Shown here in pieces: positions 1 through 8,589 of a stretch of DNA of 64,000 nucleotides. Location: the NCBI RefSeq assembly GCF_030908465.1, contig NZ_CP133078.1:1364001-1428000 (forward strand). The letters are read 5' to 3'. The stretch comes from Anaerotignum sp. MB30-C6 (lineage in GTDB: Bacteria; Bacillota; Clostridia; Lachnospirales; Anaerotignaceae). The notes below the pieces were generated by a model. It made no database searches. It worked only from the letters and a program-made list of their open reading frames with translations, and was not told the DNA's origin. How positions within the stretch are numbered: position 1 is the stretch's first letter; every line of letters begins with the position of its first letter. The position numbers and the translations under genes are program-made.

Positions 1-735
1 ACATTCCTTGATAATGGATTACCTTCTATATTTTTAAGATACCTGACATTTGAATTTGAGGGATTATCATCTGGAGAAGAAGCATTATTAAATTTATATA
101 GCCGCATCTTCTGGATTTTTAATTCACAAAAATGTAAAAAGGAAAGTCTTATTTTAATTGATGAGATAGATCTCTATATGCATCCGAAATGGCAACGTGA
201 ATTAATAACTTATATTGTAAGAGATATCCCAAACTTGATTGGCAAAGATAATGAGATGCAGATTGTAATATCAACACATTCACCAATTATTTTATCAGAT
301 TTGCCTCGACAAAATGTGATTTTTCTCAGTTCAAAAGATGGTCATTGCCATGTTGATGATTTAAATAATCATAAAAAAACATTTGGAAATAATATACATA
401 CATTGTTTCTAGATTCATTTTTTCTAAATAATCTTGGTACAATGGGACTATTTTCAGAAAATAAAATAAATAGGATTTTATCAAAACTAAAGGGGCATAA
501 ACAACTATTAGATGAGAACCAACTTATCTTCAAGACGATTAATTGTATTGGGGACGAATTAATACGCAGAAGATTATTGGAAATATACGAAAAGAAAATA
601 GTTACATATAGTGAGAAAATTCAAGTAAACAATGAGCAAGACTTAAATGCAGTAGAGAATACAATTAATCTTTTGAGGAAACAGGTATGTGAGCTTAATG
701 CAACTATACGGGATCTGGAGCGAATTAAAAAATGA
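1..735 (+). CDS. AAA/ABC-type ATPase, PtuA-like (3' part)
   Basis: The frame is open from the first base, so the N-terminus lies outside the window. Visible are an ABC-signature-like stretch (GLSSGEEALLNLYS, encoded near 60-100) and a Walker B motif (LILIDEIDLYMHP, near 150-186), followed by the STHSP switch/H-loop motif. This is the overcoming-lysogenization/AAA_21-type ATPase arrangement used by PtuA, RecF-like and retron-associated ATPases. The C-terminal 100 residues are probably coiled coil. The stop overlaps the start of the HNH gene by four bases (ATGA), implying coupled translation. Known of the family: PtuA pairs with the HNH nuclease PtuB in Septu anti-phage defence. Assigning Septu rather than a retron or another ATPase/HNH pair is inference, because the upstream part is missing. 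Confidence 0.7.
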   Translation, partial: TFLDNGLPSIFLRYLTFEFEGLSSGEEALLNLYSRIFWIFNSQKCKKESLILIDEIDLYMHPKWQRELITYIVRDIPNLIGKDNEMQIVISTHSPIILSDLPRQNVIFLSSKDGHCHVDDLNNHKKTFGNNIHTLFLDSFFLNNLGTMGLFSENKINRILSKLKGHKQLLDENQLIFKTINCIGDELIRRRLLEIYEKKIVTYSEKIQVNNEQDLNAVENTINLLRKQVCELNATIRDLERIKK

Positions 736-1679
736 TTAAAATACAGCTAGATGAAGACACTAAACAAGATATTATGGACATGCATTGGAAAGATATGAGT
801 CATAAACAGACGGGGCTTTATAAATCTTTGCAGAATAGTAGTTGCAAGACAGTTTTGAAATCAAGATCGTGTTATGAAGTACTATACAATTATTTTTATA
901 ATTTATCTGGGAATGTAATTGAGCAAAATGTAAAAAAATTGGTATTAGCAAACAAAAGTCAAATGGAAGAGTATATTGTGAAATTGGGCAAATTCAATAA
1001 GACTGAATCTGATGAGTTACAAAAATATGCATTTCGGTATGATAAATTTGCTGGGAGACAAAGTGCATATAATATATTGAAGAAAATGAAAGTAAATGTG
1101 TGTCCATATTGTAATAGGCAGTATACATTTACGCTAGAAAACAATTCCATGCGACCGCAATTTGATCATTTTTATCCAAAGTCATTATATCCATATTTGG
1201 CGGTATCTATATTTAATTTAATTCCGAGCTGCAGTATTTGTAATCAGGCAAAAAGTTCACTTGATACATATAAAGAACCTATACTATATCCGTATGAGGA
1301 TGAATTCGGTGAGACAGCAAAATTTGCAGTGGATACAGAAGATATTAAAAGCTTTTTGGGAATAGGAGAAAATTTTCAACTTAGTATTAATTATTCAGAA
1401 AGTCATTCAGCAACTCAAGAGAAAATCAAGAAACAAAATAATGTATTGCATTTAGAAAAAATGTATAACATGCATAAGGATTATGTGTGTGATATTACTC
1501 TAAACCAATACATTAATTCAGATGATAGAGTAAATGAAATTTTACTAAAGTTCCCAGATTTATTTGATTCAAAAGAGGATGTATTAAGTGTATTGCATAT
1601 GAATGATATAAGAAAAGATAATTGGGGGAAACGACCATTGTCTAAATTGACACATGACATACTTAAGAAAACTAAGTAA
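732..1679 (+). CDS. HNH endonuclease, PtuB-like
   Basis: A 315-residue protein with a Cys-rich HNH nuclease core: CPYCNRQY near residue 124, then DHFYPKS near residue 145, a typical HNH first-His segment, and CSICNQAKSS near residue 168. The two CxxC pairs probably bind structural zinc. Start and stop overlaps with the upstream ATPase gene show a two-gene operon, the layout of Septu and of the effector pair in some retrons. The expected role is DNA cleavage triggered through the ATPase during phage infection. No reverse transcriptase is visible, but the upstream region lies outside the window. The DNA is clearly more AT-rich than the ICE region beginning at 2.1 kb, suggesting separate origin. 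Confidence 0.75.
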   Translation: MIKIQLDEDTKQDIMDMHWKDMSHKQTGLYKSLQNSSCKTVLKSRSCYEVLYNYFYNLSGNVIEQNVKKLVLANKSQMEEYIVKLGKFNKTESDELQKYAFRYDKFAGRQSAYNILKKMKVNVCPYCNRQYTFTLENNSMRPQFDHFYPKSLYPYLAVSIFNLIPSCSICNQAKSSLDTYKEPILYPYEDEFGETAKFAVDTEDIKSFLGIGENFQLSINYSESHSATQEKIKKQNNVLHLEKMYNMHKDYVCDITLNQYINSDDRVNEILLKFPDLFDSKEDVLSVLHMNDIRKDNWGKRPLSKLTHDILKKTK

Positions 1680-2028
1680 GAAGGAAAATCGAACATGGAA
1701 AATAGCTTTATTTAGAGTCTTCGTAAAGAATATTGCTCTTCTAAAAGAATATAGAAAACAAAAGTAGTTTTACGCCAAGGAATCACCAGCTTCCTACGAC
1801 ATCATTATTGTCTACTCAAGGCACGTTGAAGCGATAATTCTGATGACGTATTGTGGTGGCAAGACTAAAAATGAGGGCTAAACCACAACATGTAGTGGTT
1901 TTTGGGTGGTTTTAGGGCTAAAAAACAGGCTAAAAAGTGCCGTTTTTGACCCCGAAAAAACAGTGAAAATATAGATGACATAGGGTATTTTATAAGATGT
2001 ACTGATAAAATTGAATAGCAAGCACGCA
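1680..2028. other. Gene-free interval with short GGGCTAAA-type repeats
   Basis: No credible ORF is seen between the nuclease gene and the first ICE gene. The interval holds a short hairpin (AACCAC/GTGGTT around 1881-1900, followed by Ts) and three copies of a GGCTAAA octamer-like word near 1875, 1915 and 1927, with a related GACTAAA near 1863. Such spaced words can be recombinase arm sites or iterons, but nothing proves that here. It could be near the left boundary of the conjugative element. Confidence 0.35.
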
Positions 2029-2069
2029 AATAGGCAGTGGATAATTATAAAATCCACTGCCTATTTTTT
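2029..2069 (+). terminator. Strong hairpin plus T-tract ahead of the next gene
   Basis: A 14-bp perfect inverted repeat (left arm 2029-2042, right arm 2052-2065) with a 9-nt loop is followed by a T-run. It sits only about 35 nt upstream of the next start codon, so it can act as a terminator for upstream transcription or as an attenuator of the 2103 gene. Confidence 0.8.
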
Positions 2070-2102
2070 ATGCCATAAGTTTTAAAGAAAGGAGATTTTC
2101 AA

Positions 2103-2696
2103 ATGTCAAGATATTTTTTATACGGCACAAGATTTTCTGAATTTGAACAGATGATGATGCTTGTGCCAAATTTCACCCAGAGAAAGAAAGGACTGATTAT
2201 TATGGAAAATTTAACGGCTGAGAGCAGCCAGAGTAATGCCACCTATAAAAGATTGGTAAAAAACTGTTTTGCAAATTTTCGTCATCGCTATTTGAACAAG
2301 CGATTGCAAAAGCTTACTCAGAACTTTACCGGGGATTGGTTTTTAACCCCTGCCCACAAGCAAAGATTTATGACCATCTGCAAGCCATATATCTCTAAAA
2401 AGGTTTGTGCGATAATTTATCTGCTTTCTGCCGATGAGGATTTATGGAATCGTGCCTTGGTGCATATCCACCCCGGCGAGGTAAGTCTAATGGATATTCC
2501 CCTGCGAGGGATCAGTACAGATGGCTATGCGTTGTATCAGACAGCGAGAACAATTGCTATAGGAAAAGAATATATCCATATAAATGAAATTGCCGATGAA
2601 CAGCTCATCGGCAATTTTGCATTTCGGGCAATTATTAACGGTATCTTAATTGCAAAGAATGGGGGTCACATAGTACAAAATAATATTGGACTTTAG
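2103..2696 (+). CDS. Hypothetical protein (possibly DUF6075-like)
   Basis: A 197-residue soluble protein preceded by AAAGGAGATTTTCAA, a good ribosome binding site for the ATG at 2103; an alternative in-frame ATG lies at 2202. The C-terminal half (from WFLTPAHKQRF) has the general look of small clostridial proteins annotated DUF6075, with a hydrophobic helix near residues 105-120 (CAIIYLLSADEDLW). This family link comes from memory and is weak. It is the first ICE gene on the plus strand and is separated from the convergent XRE gene by only six bases. Function is unknown. Confidence 0.55.
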   Translation: MSRYFLYGTRFSEFEQMMMLVPNFTQRKKGLIIMENLTAESSQSNATYKRLVKNCFANFRHRYLNKRLQKLTQNFTGDWFLTPAHKQRFMTICKPYISKKVCAIIYLLSADEDLWNRALVHIHPGEVSLMDIPLRGISTDGYALYQTARTIAIGKEYIHINEIADEQLIGNFAFRAIINGILIAKNGGHIVQNNIGL

Positions 2697-2702
2697 TAGT
2701 CC

Positions 2703-2945
2703 CTACTTTTCATAGCTCATTAAATCGGAAATACTGCAATCCAAAACATAGCAAATACGAGTGAGTACATCAATATCCATTCGCTCAATATTTCCGTTGT
2801 ACCATTTATCAGCTACTTCAAAACGAACGTTGGAAAGCTTAGAAAGCTTGCTCCGTGTTATATTTTTTGCATCCATGATTTCTTTCACATGGAAGTTAAT
2901 TTTGCCATAGTCTTTCATTTCAAAAATTGAGTTAGTATTATCCAT
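2703..2945 (-). CDS. XRE/Cro-type helix-turn-helix regulator
   Basis: An 80-residue single-domain regulator. The start chosen is the ATG at 2945 (MDNTNSIFEM) because GAGAGGTG lies 6-7 nt upstream; an ATG at 2966 further upstream lacks a site. The helix-turn-helix is visible as NITRSKLSKLSNVRFEVADKW, followed by a typical Cro-type helix (DIDVLTRICYVLDCSISDLM). It is divergent from the SLOG gene with about 100 bp between them, and a palindrome overlaps the SLOG promoter. It is therefore a good candidate repressor of the ICE accessory operon and of itself. Confidence 0.85.
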   Translation of the reverse strand: MDNTNSIFEMKDYGKINFHVKEIMDAKNITRSKLSKLSNVRFEVADKWYNGNIERMDIDVLTRICYVLDCSISDLMSYEK

Positions 2946-2985
2946 ATTATTCACCTCTCTATACATAGTCTATATGTAACATTAC

Positions 2986-3024
2986 ATCTTGACTATTTAC
3001 ACATATATAGATACTATATATAGT
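2986..3024 (+). promoter_or_regulatory. Sigma-A type promoter with palindromic operator
   Basis: TTGACT at 2989-2994 and TACTAT at 3012-3017 are separated by exactly 17 bp. The 12-bp perfect palindrome ACTATATATAGT (3013-3024) covers the -10 box, where a repressor such as the divergent XRE protein would block RNA polymerase. It drives the 3047 gene and probably the downstream accessory genes. Confidence 0.7.
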
Positions 3025-3046
3025 GTAATACGAAAGGAGCGATACT

Positions 3047-3553
3047 ATGCAGAAAAAAGAACACTCACTCTGCTTCACAGGACATAGAAGCGAAAAGCTA
3101 CCAAAAAAGGCAAAACAACTGGAAACATTGAAATTAAGACTATGGGAGGAAATCAACAAGGCAATTGAAAATGGCATTGACACCTTCTACTTCGGGGCTT
3201 GCTATGGCTTCGATTTGATGTGTGCAGATATTGTGGCAAAGCGAAAACGAGTAATCAAAATGAGTGATCCCAAAAGCATTAAGCTAATTGCGGTAGTTCC
3301 ATTTGAGGAACAGGCTGCACGATGGAAAGAATCAGACAGAGAAATCTATTATGATACCCTTCCCCAGTGCGATGAGGTCATCACCTTGAACACCCATTAC
3401 AAGCAAGGCTGTTACCACGAAAGAAATCGATATATGGTGGACAGGGGCAGCAAAATGATTGCTTACTATGACGGTGGTTCAGGTGGAACAGCATATACAA
3501 TAAACTATGCAAAAACAAATGGTTTAGAAATCACAAATCTATATGAAAGCTAA
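3047..3553 (+). CDS. DUF1273/YpsA-type SLOG-fold protein
   Basis: The 168-residue protein begins with the family signature CFTGHRSEKLP and carries the second nucleotide-binding segment (FYFGACYGFDLMCADIV) near residues 48-64. These are hallmarks of the YpsA branch of the SLOG (Rossmann-like, LOG-related) superfamily, which is thought to bind nucleotides or NAD-derived ligands. The ribosome binding site GAAAGGAG lies 8 nt upstream. SLOG proteins are frequent in phage and ICE accessory regions and in some defence systems, but the ligand here is unknown. It is followed by a terminator hairpin. Confidence 0.8.
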   Translation: MQKKEHSLCFTGHRSEKLPKKAKQLETLKLRLWEEINKAIENGIDTFYFGACYGFDLMCADIVAKRKRVIKMSDPKSIKLIAVVPFEEQAARWKESDREIYYDTLPQCDEVITLNTHYKQGCYHERNRYMVDRGSKMIAYYDGGSGGTAYTINYAKTNGLEITNLYES

Positions 3554-3558
3554 TGGTT

Positions 3559-3590
3559 AGAGTCACTTCGCAATGAAGTGGCTCTTTTCT
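3559..3590 (+). terminator. Hairpin plus T-tract after the SLOG gene
   Basis: GAGTCACTTC pairs with GAAGTGGCTC across a 5-nt loop, then TTTTCTT follows. It lies directly between two co-oriented genes. Confidence 0.75.
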
Positions 3591-3621
3591 TATACCCAAA
3601 ATCAAAAAAGGAGGACTAAAA

Positions 3622-5277
3622 TTGAATATTAGAATTAAAACAAAAGACAGCATAACAGGGTTTACAATACCTTGCAGCGAAGAACAAATTGATAAGCTTT
3701 GTGAAGTTCTTGGTATCTCCAATAACAGTCAAGCTGAGATAACAGTGGATAGTGTGTACATGGATGACAGAGCCAATGGGCTACTCCAAAACAAAACCTT
3801 TAACCTTGACAAGTTAAACTATCTTGCCAAAAGGTTGGACAGCTTCGACAAAAATGAATTGACTACTTTTTATGCAGTATCCTACAGCGAAAAAAGCAAT
3901 GACATCGACAGGCTCATCAATCTCACCTTCAATACCCACTGTTACAGTGTTGTAAGCGATTTTAGCGACCTTGAAGCCGTGGGCAGGAAAATGTACCTTA
4001 CCGAACAGCAAGCCGCCAGCCCCACGGCTTTGGAGCAACTGGATGGCGAAGGCTACTTCAATAAGGTGCTTGCCGATAACCCTAATCCTTTGGTTACCCC
4101 ATATGGAATCCTCTACAGAAATAAAAACGAGTATGAACAGGTATATGACGGCATCCATTTCCCCGAATATTACTGGGAAGAAAATATGGGAACCGTCACA
4201 CTGGACAAGGATGGATTTGCTGAATACCTCTACCTGCCTTATGTGAAAACAGAGCTTGCCAAGGCACTGGAACGATTGGGTGCAGCCGATGTTTCAGAGT
4301 GCGAGGTCACACTGGACAGCAGCCTATTTAATGATGAGATGAAAAACATCCTTAAAGGCTTACCGAAAAACAGCCAAGAAGAAATTGATGGCATCAACTA
4401 TATTGCCGAAAGAATTGCTGAAATGGGTGCAAAGGAAATGCCGTATTTAGGCAATCTTACCGGTGGTTTACAGCCTCAAACCATGAAAGACCTTGATGCC
4501 ATTTTCGATAGTGCCTATGAATTTGAAATGTTCGATGGTATCTACAATGCCGAAGATTACGGCAGATATATGTTCTGTGAAAGCGGTCACTTTGAGTACG
4601 ATGAGAACTTAGAGGAATATATTGACTTTGAACGCTACGGCAGCCAAAGACTTCTGTGTGAAAACGGCGCATTTACCCATGCAGGGTATATCGTCTACCA
4701 CGGCTACAATCAAGACCTTTCTGAAATGCTTGCTGAAGTCGGTATTGAAATCCCGTCACAACAAACGCAAACCCTCAAGCTATATATGCCCCTTAGAGCC
4801 ACAACCTACTATGATGAAAATGATTTTGGTGACCTCTATCAAGTAGATTGTGAAATTGATGTCTATCCCGAAGAGCTTGCTGAATATGAAGAAGAAATTT
4901 TAGACGCCATTACAAATAACAGCCTGCCGGAAGAAAAAGAGCGTGGGCTGATGAAGTATTATGGCGAAAATGATTCCGTTAATGCCAAAGTAAAACGCTA
5001 TGACTTCTCGGTTGAAAATGTAGGTGGCAAGCTTATGGGTATAGCCACCTTGGTGTTAAATGCTCCTCTTGAGGATAAGGAAATGGAGAAAATAAAAGAG
5101 GAAATTTCCGGACAAGCCAGTGATGGCTGGTGTGAGGGTTTTGAGCAAAGAGAAATCAAATGTAACGGAAAAGAGATTTATGTGAGCTTCTGGCAGAGCG
5201 AAAACTGGAGCTTACAAACGGCCGAAGAACTTGGTATCAGTGAGCCAAAACAAGAATTGACTATGGGAGGAATGTGA
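3622..5277 (+). CDS. ArdA-family modular antirestriction protein
   Basis: A 551-residue, strongly acidic protein starting at TTG 3622 (AAAAGGAGG 8 nt upstream). It looks modular. Two related N-terminal modules share a helix signature (LNYLAKRLDSFDKNE near residue 70; INYIAERIAEMGAKE near residue 263). A C-terminal module (from about residue 385) carries SGQASDGWCEGFEQREI and VSFWQSENW. ArdA proteins mimic DNA and inhibit type I restriction enzymes, protecting incoming conjugative DNA. The family call is from memory of similar ICE proteins, not from a search. Position in the leading region fits the role. The protein ends in TMGGM, one of the Met-rich tails discussed in the findings. A decayed paralogue lies just downstream. 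Confidence 0.7.
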   Translation: MNIRIKTKDSITGFTIPCSEEQIDKLCEVLGISNNSQAEITVDSVYMDDRANGLLQNKTFNLDKLNYLAKRLDSFDKNELTTFYAVSYSEKSNDIDRLINLTFNTHCYSVVSDFSDLEAVGRKMYLTEQQAASPTALEQLDGEGYFNKVLADNPNPLVTPYGILYRNKNEYEQVYDGIHFPEYYWEENMGTVTLDKDGFAEYLYLPYVKTELAKALERLGAADVSECEVTLDSSLFNDEMKNILKGLPKNSQEEIDGINYIAERIAEMGAKEMPYLGNLTGGLQPQTMKDLDAIFDSAYEFEMFDGIYNAEDYGRYMFCESGHFEYDENLEEYIDFERYGSQRLLCENGAFTHAGYIVYHGYNQDLSEMLAEVGIEIPSQQTQTLKLYMPLRATTYYDENDFGDLYQVDCEIDVYPEELAEYEEEILDAITNNSLPEEKERGLMKYYGENDSVNAKVKRYDFSVENVGGKLMGIATLVLNAPLEDKEMEKIKEEISGQASDGWCEGFEQREIKCNGKEIYVSFWQSENWSLQTAEELGISEPKQELTMGGM

Positions 5278-5278
5278 A

Positions 5279-5563
5279 ATGCGTGGATTTCCTACACGAG
5301 AACAGGTAAATAGAATTAAGGAGCGATACCCAATTGGCACAGTAATTGAACTGACCGAAATGATGACAGATGCCCATAACCCAATTCCCAAGGGTATGCG
5401 TGGTGAGGTTATCAATATTGACGATATTGGCACTCTGCATATGAAATGGCAGAATGGGAGTGGTCTTGGCGTAGTGGTTGGTGAGGACAGCTTCAAGGTT
5501 ATCAGCAAACCCGAACCCGAAATTGCAGAACCAACACATGAGCTTGGAGGTATGAGCCTATGA
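5279..5563 (+). CDS. DUF4314 protein
   Basis: A 94-residue protein whose start lies one base after the stop of the ArdA gene. The segment MRGFPTREQVNRIKERYPIG, followed by GMRGEVINIDDIGTLHMKW (a small beta-barrel-like stretch), matches the DUF4314 pattern common in clostridial ICEs. The fold suggests an SH3-like/KOW-type barrel. Its role is unknown. It overlaps the next start by four bases (ATGA) and ends in GGMSL. Confidence 0.8.
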   Translation: MRGFPTREQVNRIKERYPIGTVIELTEMMTDAHNPIPKGMRGEVINIDDIGTLHMKWQNGSGLGVVVGEDSFKVISKPEPEIAEPTHELGGMSL

Positions 5564-6663
5564 GAGTCTTAAAAGCACAGGTCTATAACCCTGAAAATGA
5601 AGCCTTTACAGATATTGAGCTTCCTGCAAACTATGAGGAATTAGAAGATGCCTTGCAGTCTTTATGAAATGAACTACTTTGCCACCTTGGTAGATAAAAT
5701 GCAGGAGCATGAAAAGGTGCATTTTTCAGGTCTTGTAGAGGCTGAGGGTTCAGAATACCCCAATATGAAAGAAATTATCAACCTTGCACTTAACGCTCCC
5801 ACTCTCGACTGTAATCACGCACCTGCCACCTCTGATAAGGACTTGGGAGAGTTCTGCATTGAGAATGAACTGCTTCCACAGCTTGCCGACTTGGAGAATC
5901 TTTCCGATGAGCAGTATGACTGGGTATGCAGCCACTTGGATAAAGAAAAAATCGGTAAAGAAATGCGTGAACAAGAGCAAGGTGTATTCACCTCTGCCGG
6001 ATATTTTGTAAAAAATGAGGAAATCAAGCCGCTTTACGATGGTACCCCGAAGCACCTAAGCCTTGTGATTATATCTTCCGATTGGGGCTTGCCCTCATTC
6101 CCGATGATGATGAACCCAATGACCAAAACACCATCAGCCTAAAGCTACCAGCAGCCCAAGCAGGTATTCAAAGAGCCTTGGAGGAAATCGGTGCAAAAAG
6201 TATGGATGACTGTTGGTTCTATGGATATGAAAGCCTTGTCGCCCCTCAGCTTGCAGATTGCTACGGTGACAATGAAGATTTTGATGCACTGAACCACCTT
6301 GCCGAAAGAATCAATCGGTTTGACAATGATAACCTTGTAAAATTCAAAGCAATGCTTGAAGCTGTGGAATGTAAGGATATTGAAACAGCAATTGTGGTTT
6401 ATGAGCATATGGATGAATTTACCCTTGACCGTAGCTGTACAACTGCCGCCGATTATGCGGATAAGGTATTGGAAAGCCTTGACCTACCCATGAAAGAGGA
6501 AATCAGCAACTACCTATCTACAGATGGGTATGGTAAAGCCTTGATGAAGCACAACGGCATCGACAAAACTTCATATGGATTGTTAATTCCCAATGACAGA
6601 ATCAAGCTGTCCGAGCAAATCCAAAAGCAAAATGATTGTGTGGAAATGACGATGTCTATGTAA
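5560..6663 (+). pseudogene. Decayed ArdA-like paralogue (two frameshifts)
   Basis: Translation begins at ATG 5560 (MRVLKAQVYNPENEAF...) but stops at 5667. The protein then continues in frame 2 from about 5655 (YEMNYFATLVDKMQEHEKV) until about 6050, and in frame 1 again to 6663 (DYIFRLGLALIPDDDEPN...). The last part carries the same helix signature as the intact ArdA gene upstream (LNHLAERINRFDNDN) and a related block (LSTDGYGKALMKHNG versus LDGEGYFNKVLADNP). The first break lacks the roughly 25 residues expected between modules, so a deletion is likely; the second needs a single shift. No slippery heptamer is evident at either break, so I favour decay over programmed frameshifting. It ends in MTMSM. 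Confidence 0.7.
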
Positions 6664-6690
6664 GACAATAAAACTGAATATCAAAATATT

Positions 6691-6737
6691 GGCCGTCCTA
6701 TTGGTGCAGATGCACTGATGGGGCGGCCTTTTTTTGT
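6691..6737 (+). terminator. Hairpin plus T7 tract
   Basis: GGCCGTCC near 6691 pairs with GGGGCGGCC ending at 6729, followed by seven Ts. It lies about 25 nt upstream of the next start codon. Confidence 0.75.
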
Positions 6738-6760
6738 TTTCACGGAAAGGAAAGAGGAAA

Positions 6761-7507
6761 ATGCATGAAATAAAGATTTTTGAAAACGAGGAATTTGGGC
6801 AAGTGCGAACTCTGCTTATTGGCGGCGAGCCTTGGTTTGTGGGTAGGGATATAGCTGAGATTTTGAAGTATAGCAATACAAGAAAAGCAATTGCTGATCA
6901 TGTGGACGATGATGATAAAACCGATGGGGTAACGATTCGTGACGCCATCGGCAGAAGTCAGAAACCAATTATTATCAATGAAAGCGGTCTATACTCGCTC
7001 ATTCTGTCCAGTAAGCTACCCAATGCTAAAAAGTTTAAGCGTTGGGTAACGAGCGAGGTTCTGCCCTCCATCAGAAAGCATGGCGCATACATCATCATGC
7101 CAAAGCTTGAAGAAATTATGGCAAACCCCGAAAGTTTGGAGCTTCTGCTCAAGCAGCTTCTTGCAGAAACACAGAAAAATAAGAAATTGGAACAGCAGCT
7201 CACAGTTCTTGCTCCCAAGGGAGAATATTATGACAGACTGATTGAAAGGGAAATGCTCACCAATCTTCGTATTACCGCACATGAGCTTGGTATCAAGCCT
7301 ATGGCATTCACGCAATTTCTTTTGGACAACAAATATGTCTATCGGGATACACAACAAATAGTGCTTCCCTATCAGCCCTATATCCATGAAGGCGTGTTTG
7401 TCATTAAGGATTTTCGCAAGAACGGCTTTCACGGAAAGCAAACGCTGATTACCGTATATGGCAAGCTCTATTTGCTGACAGAACTGAAAAAAGAAAACCG
7501 CATTTAA
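6761..7507 (+). CDS. Phage-type antirepressor (BRO-N plus KilAC)
   Basis: The start is the ATG at 6761, preceded by GGAAAGAGGAAA; a more upstream ATG at 6734 lies in the T-tract of a terminator and is rejected. The 248-residue protein has an N-terminal BRO domain (WFVGRDIAEILKYSN, then KPIIINESGLYSLILSSKLP) and a C-terminal KilAC-type DNA-binding domain (ITAHELGIKPMAFTQFLLD). Antirepressors of this type inactivate prophage or ICE repressors or bind DNA directly, so it may help switch the element into transfer mode. It stands alone between two terminators, suggesting its own regulation. Confidence 0.85.
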   Translation: MHEIKIFENEEFGQVRTLLIGGEPWFVGRDIAEILKYSNTRKAIADHVDDDDKTDGVTIRDAIGRSQKPIIINESGLYSLILSSKLPNAKKFKRWVTSEVLPSIRKHGAYIIMPKLEEIMANPESLELLLKQLLAETQKNKKLEQQLTVLAPKGEYYDRLIEREMLTNLRITAHELGIKPMAFTQFLLDNKYVYRDTQQIVLPYQPYIHEGVFVIKDFRKNGFHGKQTLITVYGKLYLLTELKKENRI

Positions 7508-7555
7508 GGCCGATTGTTCCGCTGTTTTTACAGCCGAGCAGTCGGTCTTTTTTTG
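7508..7555 (+). terminator. Long imperfect hairpin plus T7 tract
   Basis: GCCGATTGTTCCGCTGT pairs imperfectly with ACAGCCGAGCAGTCGGT and is followed by seven Ts directly after the antirepressor stop. Confidence 0.8.
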
Positions 7556-7589
7556 TGCCGTTTTTTAACCAAGGGGGTGATAAAAATTG

Positions 7590-8561
7590 ATGAAAAGCAT
7601 TATCAGCTGGGTGGGCGGCAAAGGCAAGCTCATGTGGCTGATTAACCTACTTGCTCCGCCCAGGTATGAACGGAGCATTGATGTGTTTGGTGGTAGCGGA
7701 ACGGTGACTTTAAACCTTGACTGTCCCCCAAGTACCCTGAAGGTATATAACGATTTCAATGCCAATCTTGTAAACCTTATGCGGTGTGCCAGAGATAAGC
7801 CGCTTGCACTCATTCGTGAGATTGGTTTTTTAACTCTCAATGCTCGTGATGACTTTGAGGTGTTTAAGCGTTTCATTGCAAAAGAAGAATTTACCGAGGA
7901 AGATTTAAAGCAGGAGCTAAAGCTCACAGAAATTATGCTCTCGCCGCCAAGTGCAACAGAAGCCAAAAAACTGCTCCTTGCAAATGCAGATGAAAAGGAT
8001 ATCAAGAGAGCCGCCATTTACTACAAACTGCTCCGTTACAGCTTTAATGCCAATGGCGATACCTACGGTGGCAAACGATGTGATGTCCGCAGGTTCTTTG
8101 TGGATATTTGGCGATTTAACCGTGCCTTTTCGGAGGTCACCATTGAAAACAAGGACTTTGAAGCCCTTATTAAGCAGTACGATAGACCGAATGCCTTTAT
8201 CTATTGCGATCCCCCGTACTATGACGCCGAGGGATTTTATGCCGTGGCATTCCCAAAAGCCGACCATATCAGACTTCGAGATGCACTGAAAAAAGCACAG
8301 GGTTATGTTATGGTCAGCTACAACAATTCCGCAGAAATTATAGAGCTTTACCAAGACTTCTATATTTTCCATACTACAAGACCAAACAGTATGTCCCACA
8401 AGGAAGGAGATGTTTATGAAGAACTGATTATCACCAACTATGACCCAATACCATATCTCCAAATGAAGAATCACCAATTAAATTTATTCTCCTTTATCAG
8501 CCTTTTGAACGAAGGAGAATACAAACTCATTCACGAGCCTTCATCACCGTTGAAGGCTTAA
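7590..8561 (+). CDS. DNA adenine N6-methyltransferase, D12/Dam class
   Basis: The protein opens with SIISWVGGKGKLM (motif X plus SAM binding), then FGGSGTVTLNL (motif I) and CDPPYYD near residue 210 (catalytic DPPY, motif IV). The order X-I-IV is that of class D12 (alpha) methylases such as Dam and DpnM. RBS AAGGGGGTGA lies 9 nt before this ATG; the TTG at 7587 is an equally plausible start. No cognate nuclease is adjacent, so it is an orphan methylase, as is common on mobile elements for shielding from host restriction or marking element DNA. Length (about 323 residues) is normal for the class. Confidence 0.9.
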   Translation: MKSIISWVGGKGKLMWLINLLAPPRYERSIDVFGGSGTVTLNLDCPPSTLKVYNDFNANLVNLMRCARDKPLALIREIGFLTLNARDDFEVFKRFIAKEEFTEEDLKQELKLTEIMLSPPSATEAKKLLLANADEKDIKRAAIYYKLLRYSFNANGDTYGGKRCDVRRFFVDIWRFNRAFSEVTIENKDFEALIKQYDRPNAFIYCDPPYYDAEGFYAVAFPKADHIRLRDALKKAQGYVMVSYNNSAEIIELYQDFYIFHTTRPNSMSHKEGDVYEELIITNYDPIPYLQMKNHQLNLFSFISLLNEGEYKLIHEPSSPLKA

Positions 8562-8589
8562 TTTTATTTTACAGAAAGAAGGAATTTCA

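Noticed and set aside
3814-4158. Antisense ORFs opposite ArdA, adhesin and relaxase genes
   Set aside because: They are frame shadows of strongly supported genes, with no RBS or recognisable protein features.
5560-6663. Programmed ribosomal frameshifting in the ArdA-like gene
   Set aside because: No slippery heptamer or downstream pseudoknot is evident at either break, and the first break lacks about 25 expected residues, which points to deletion.
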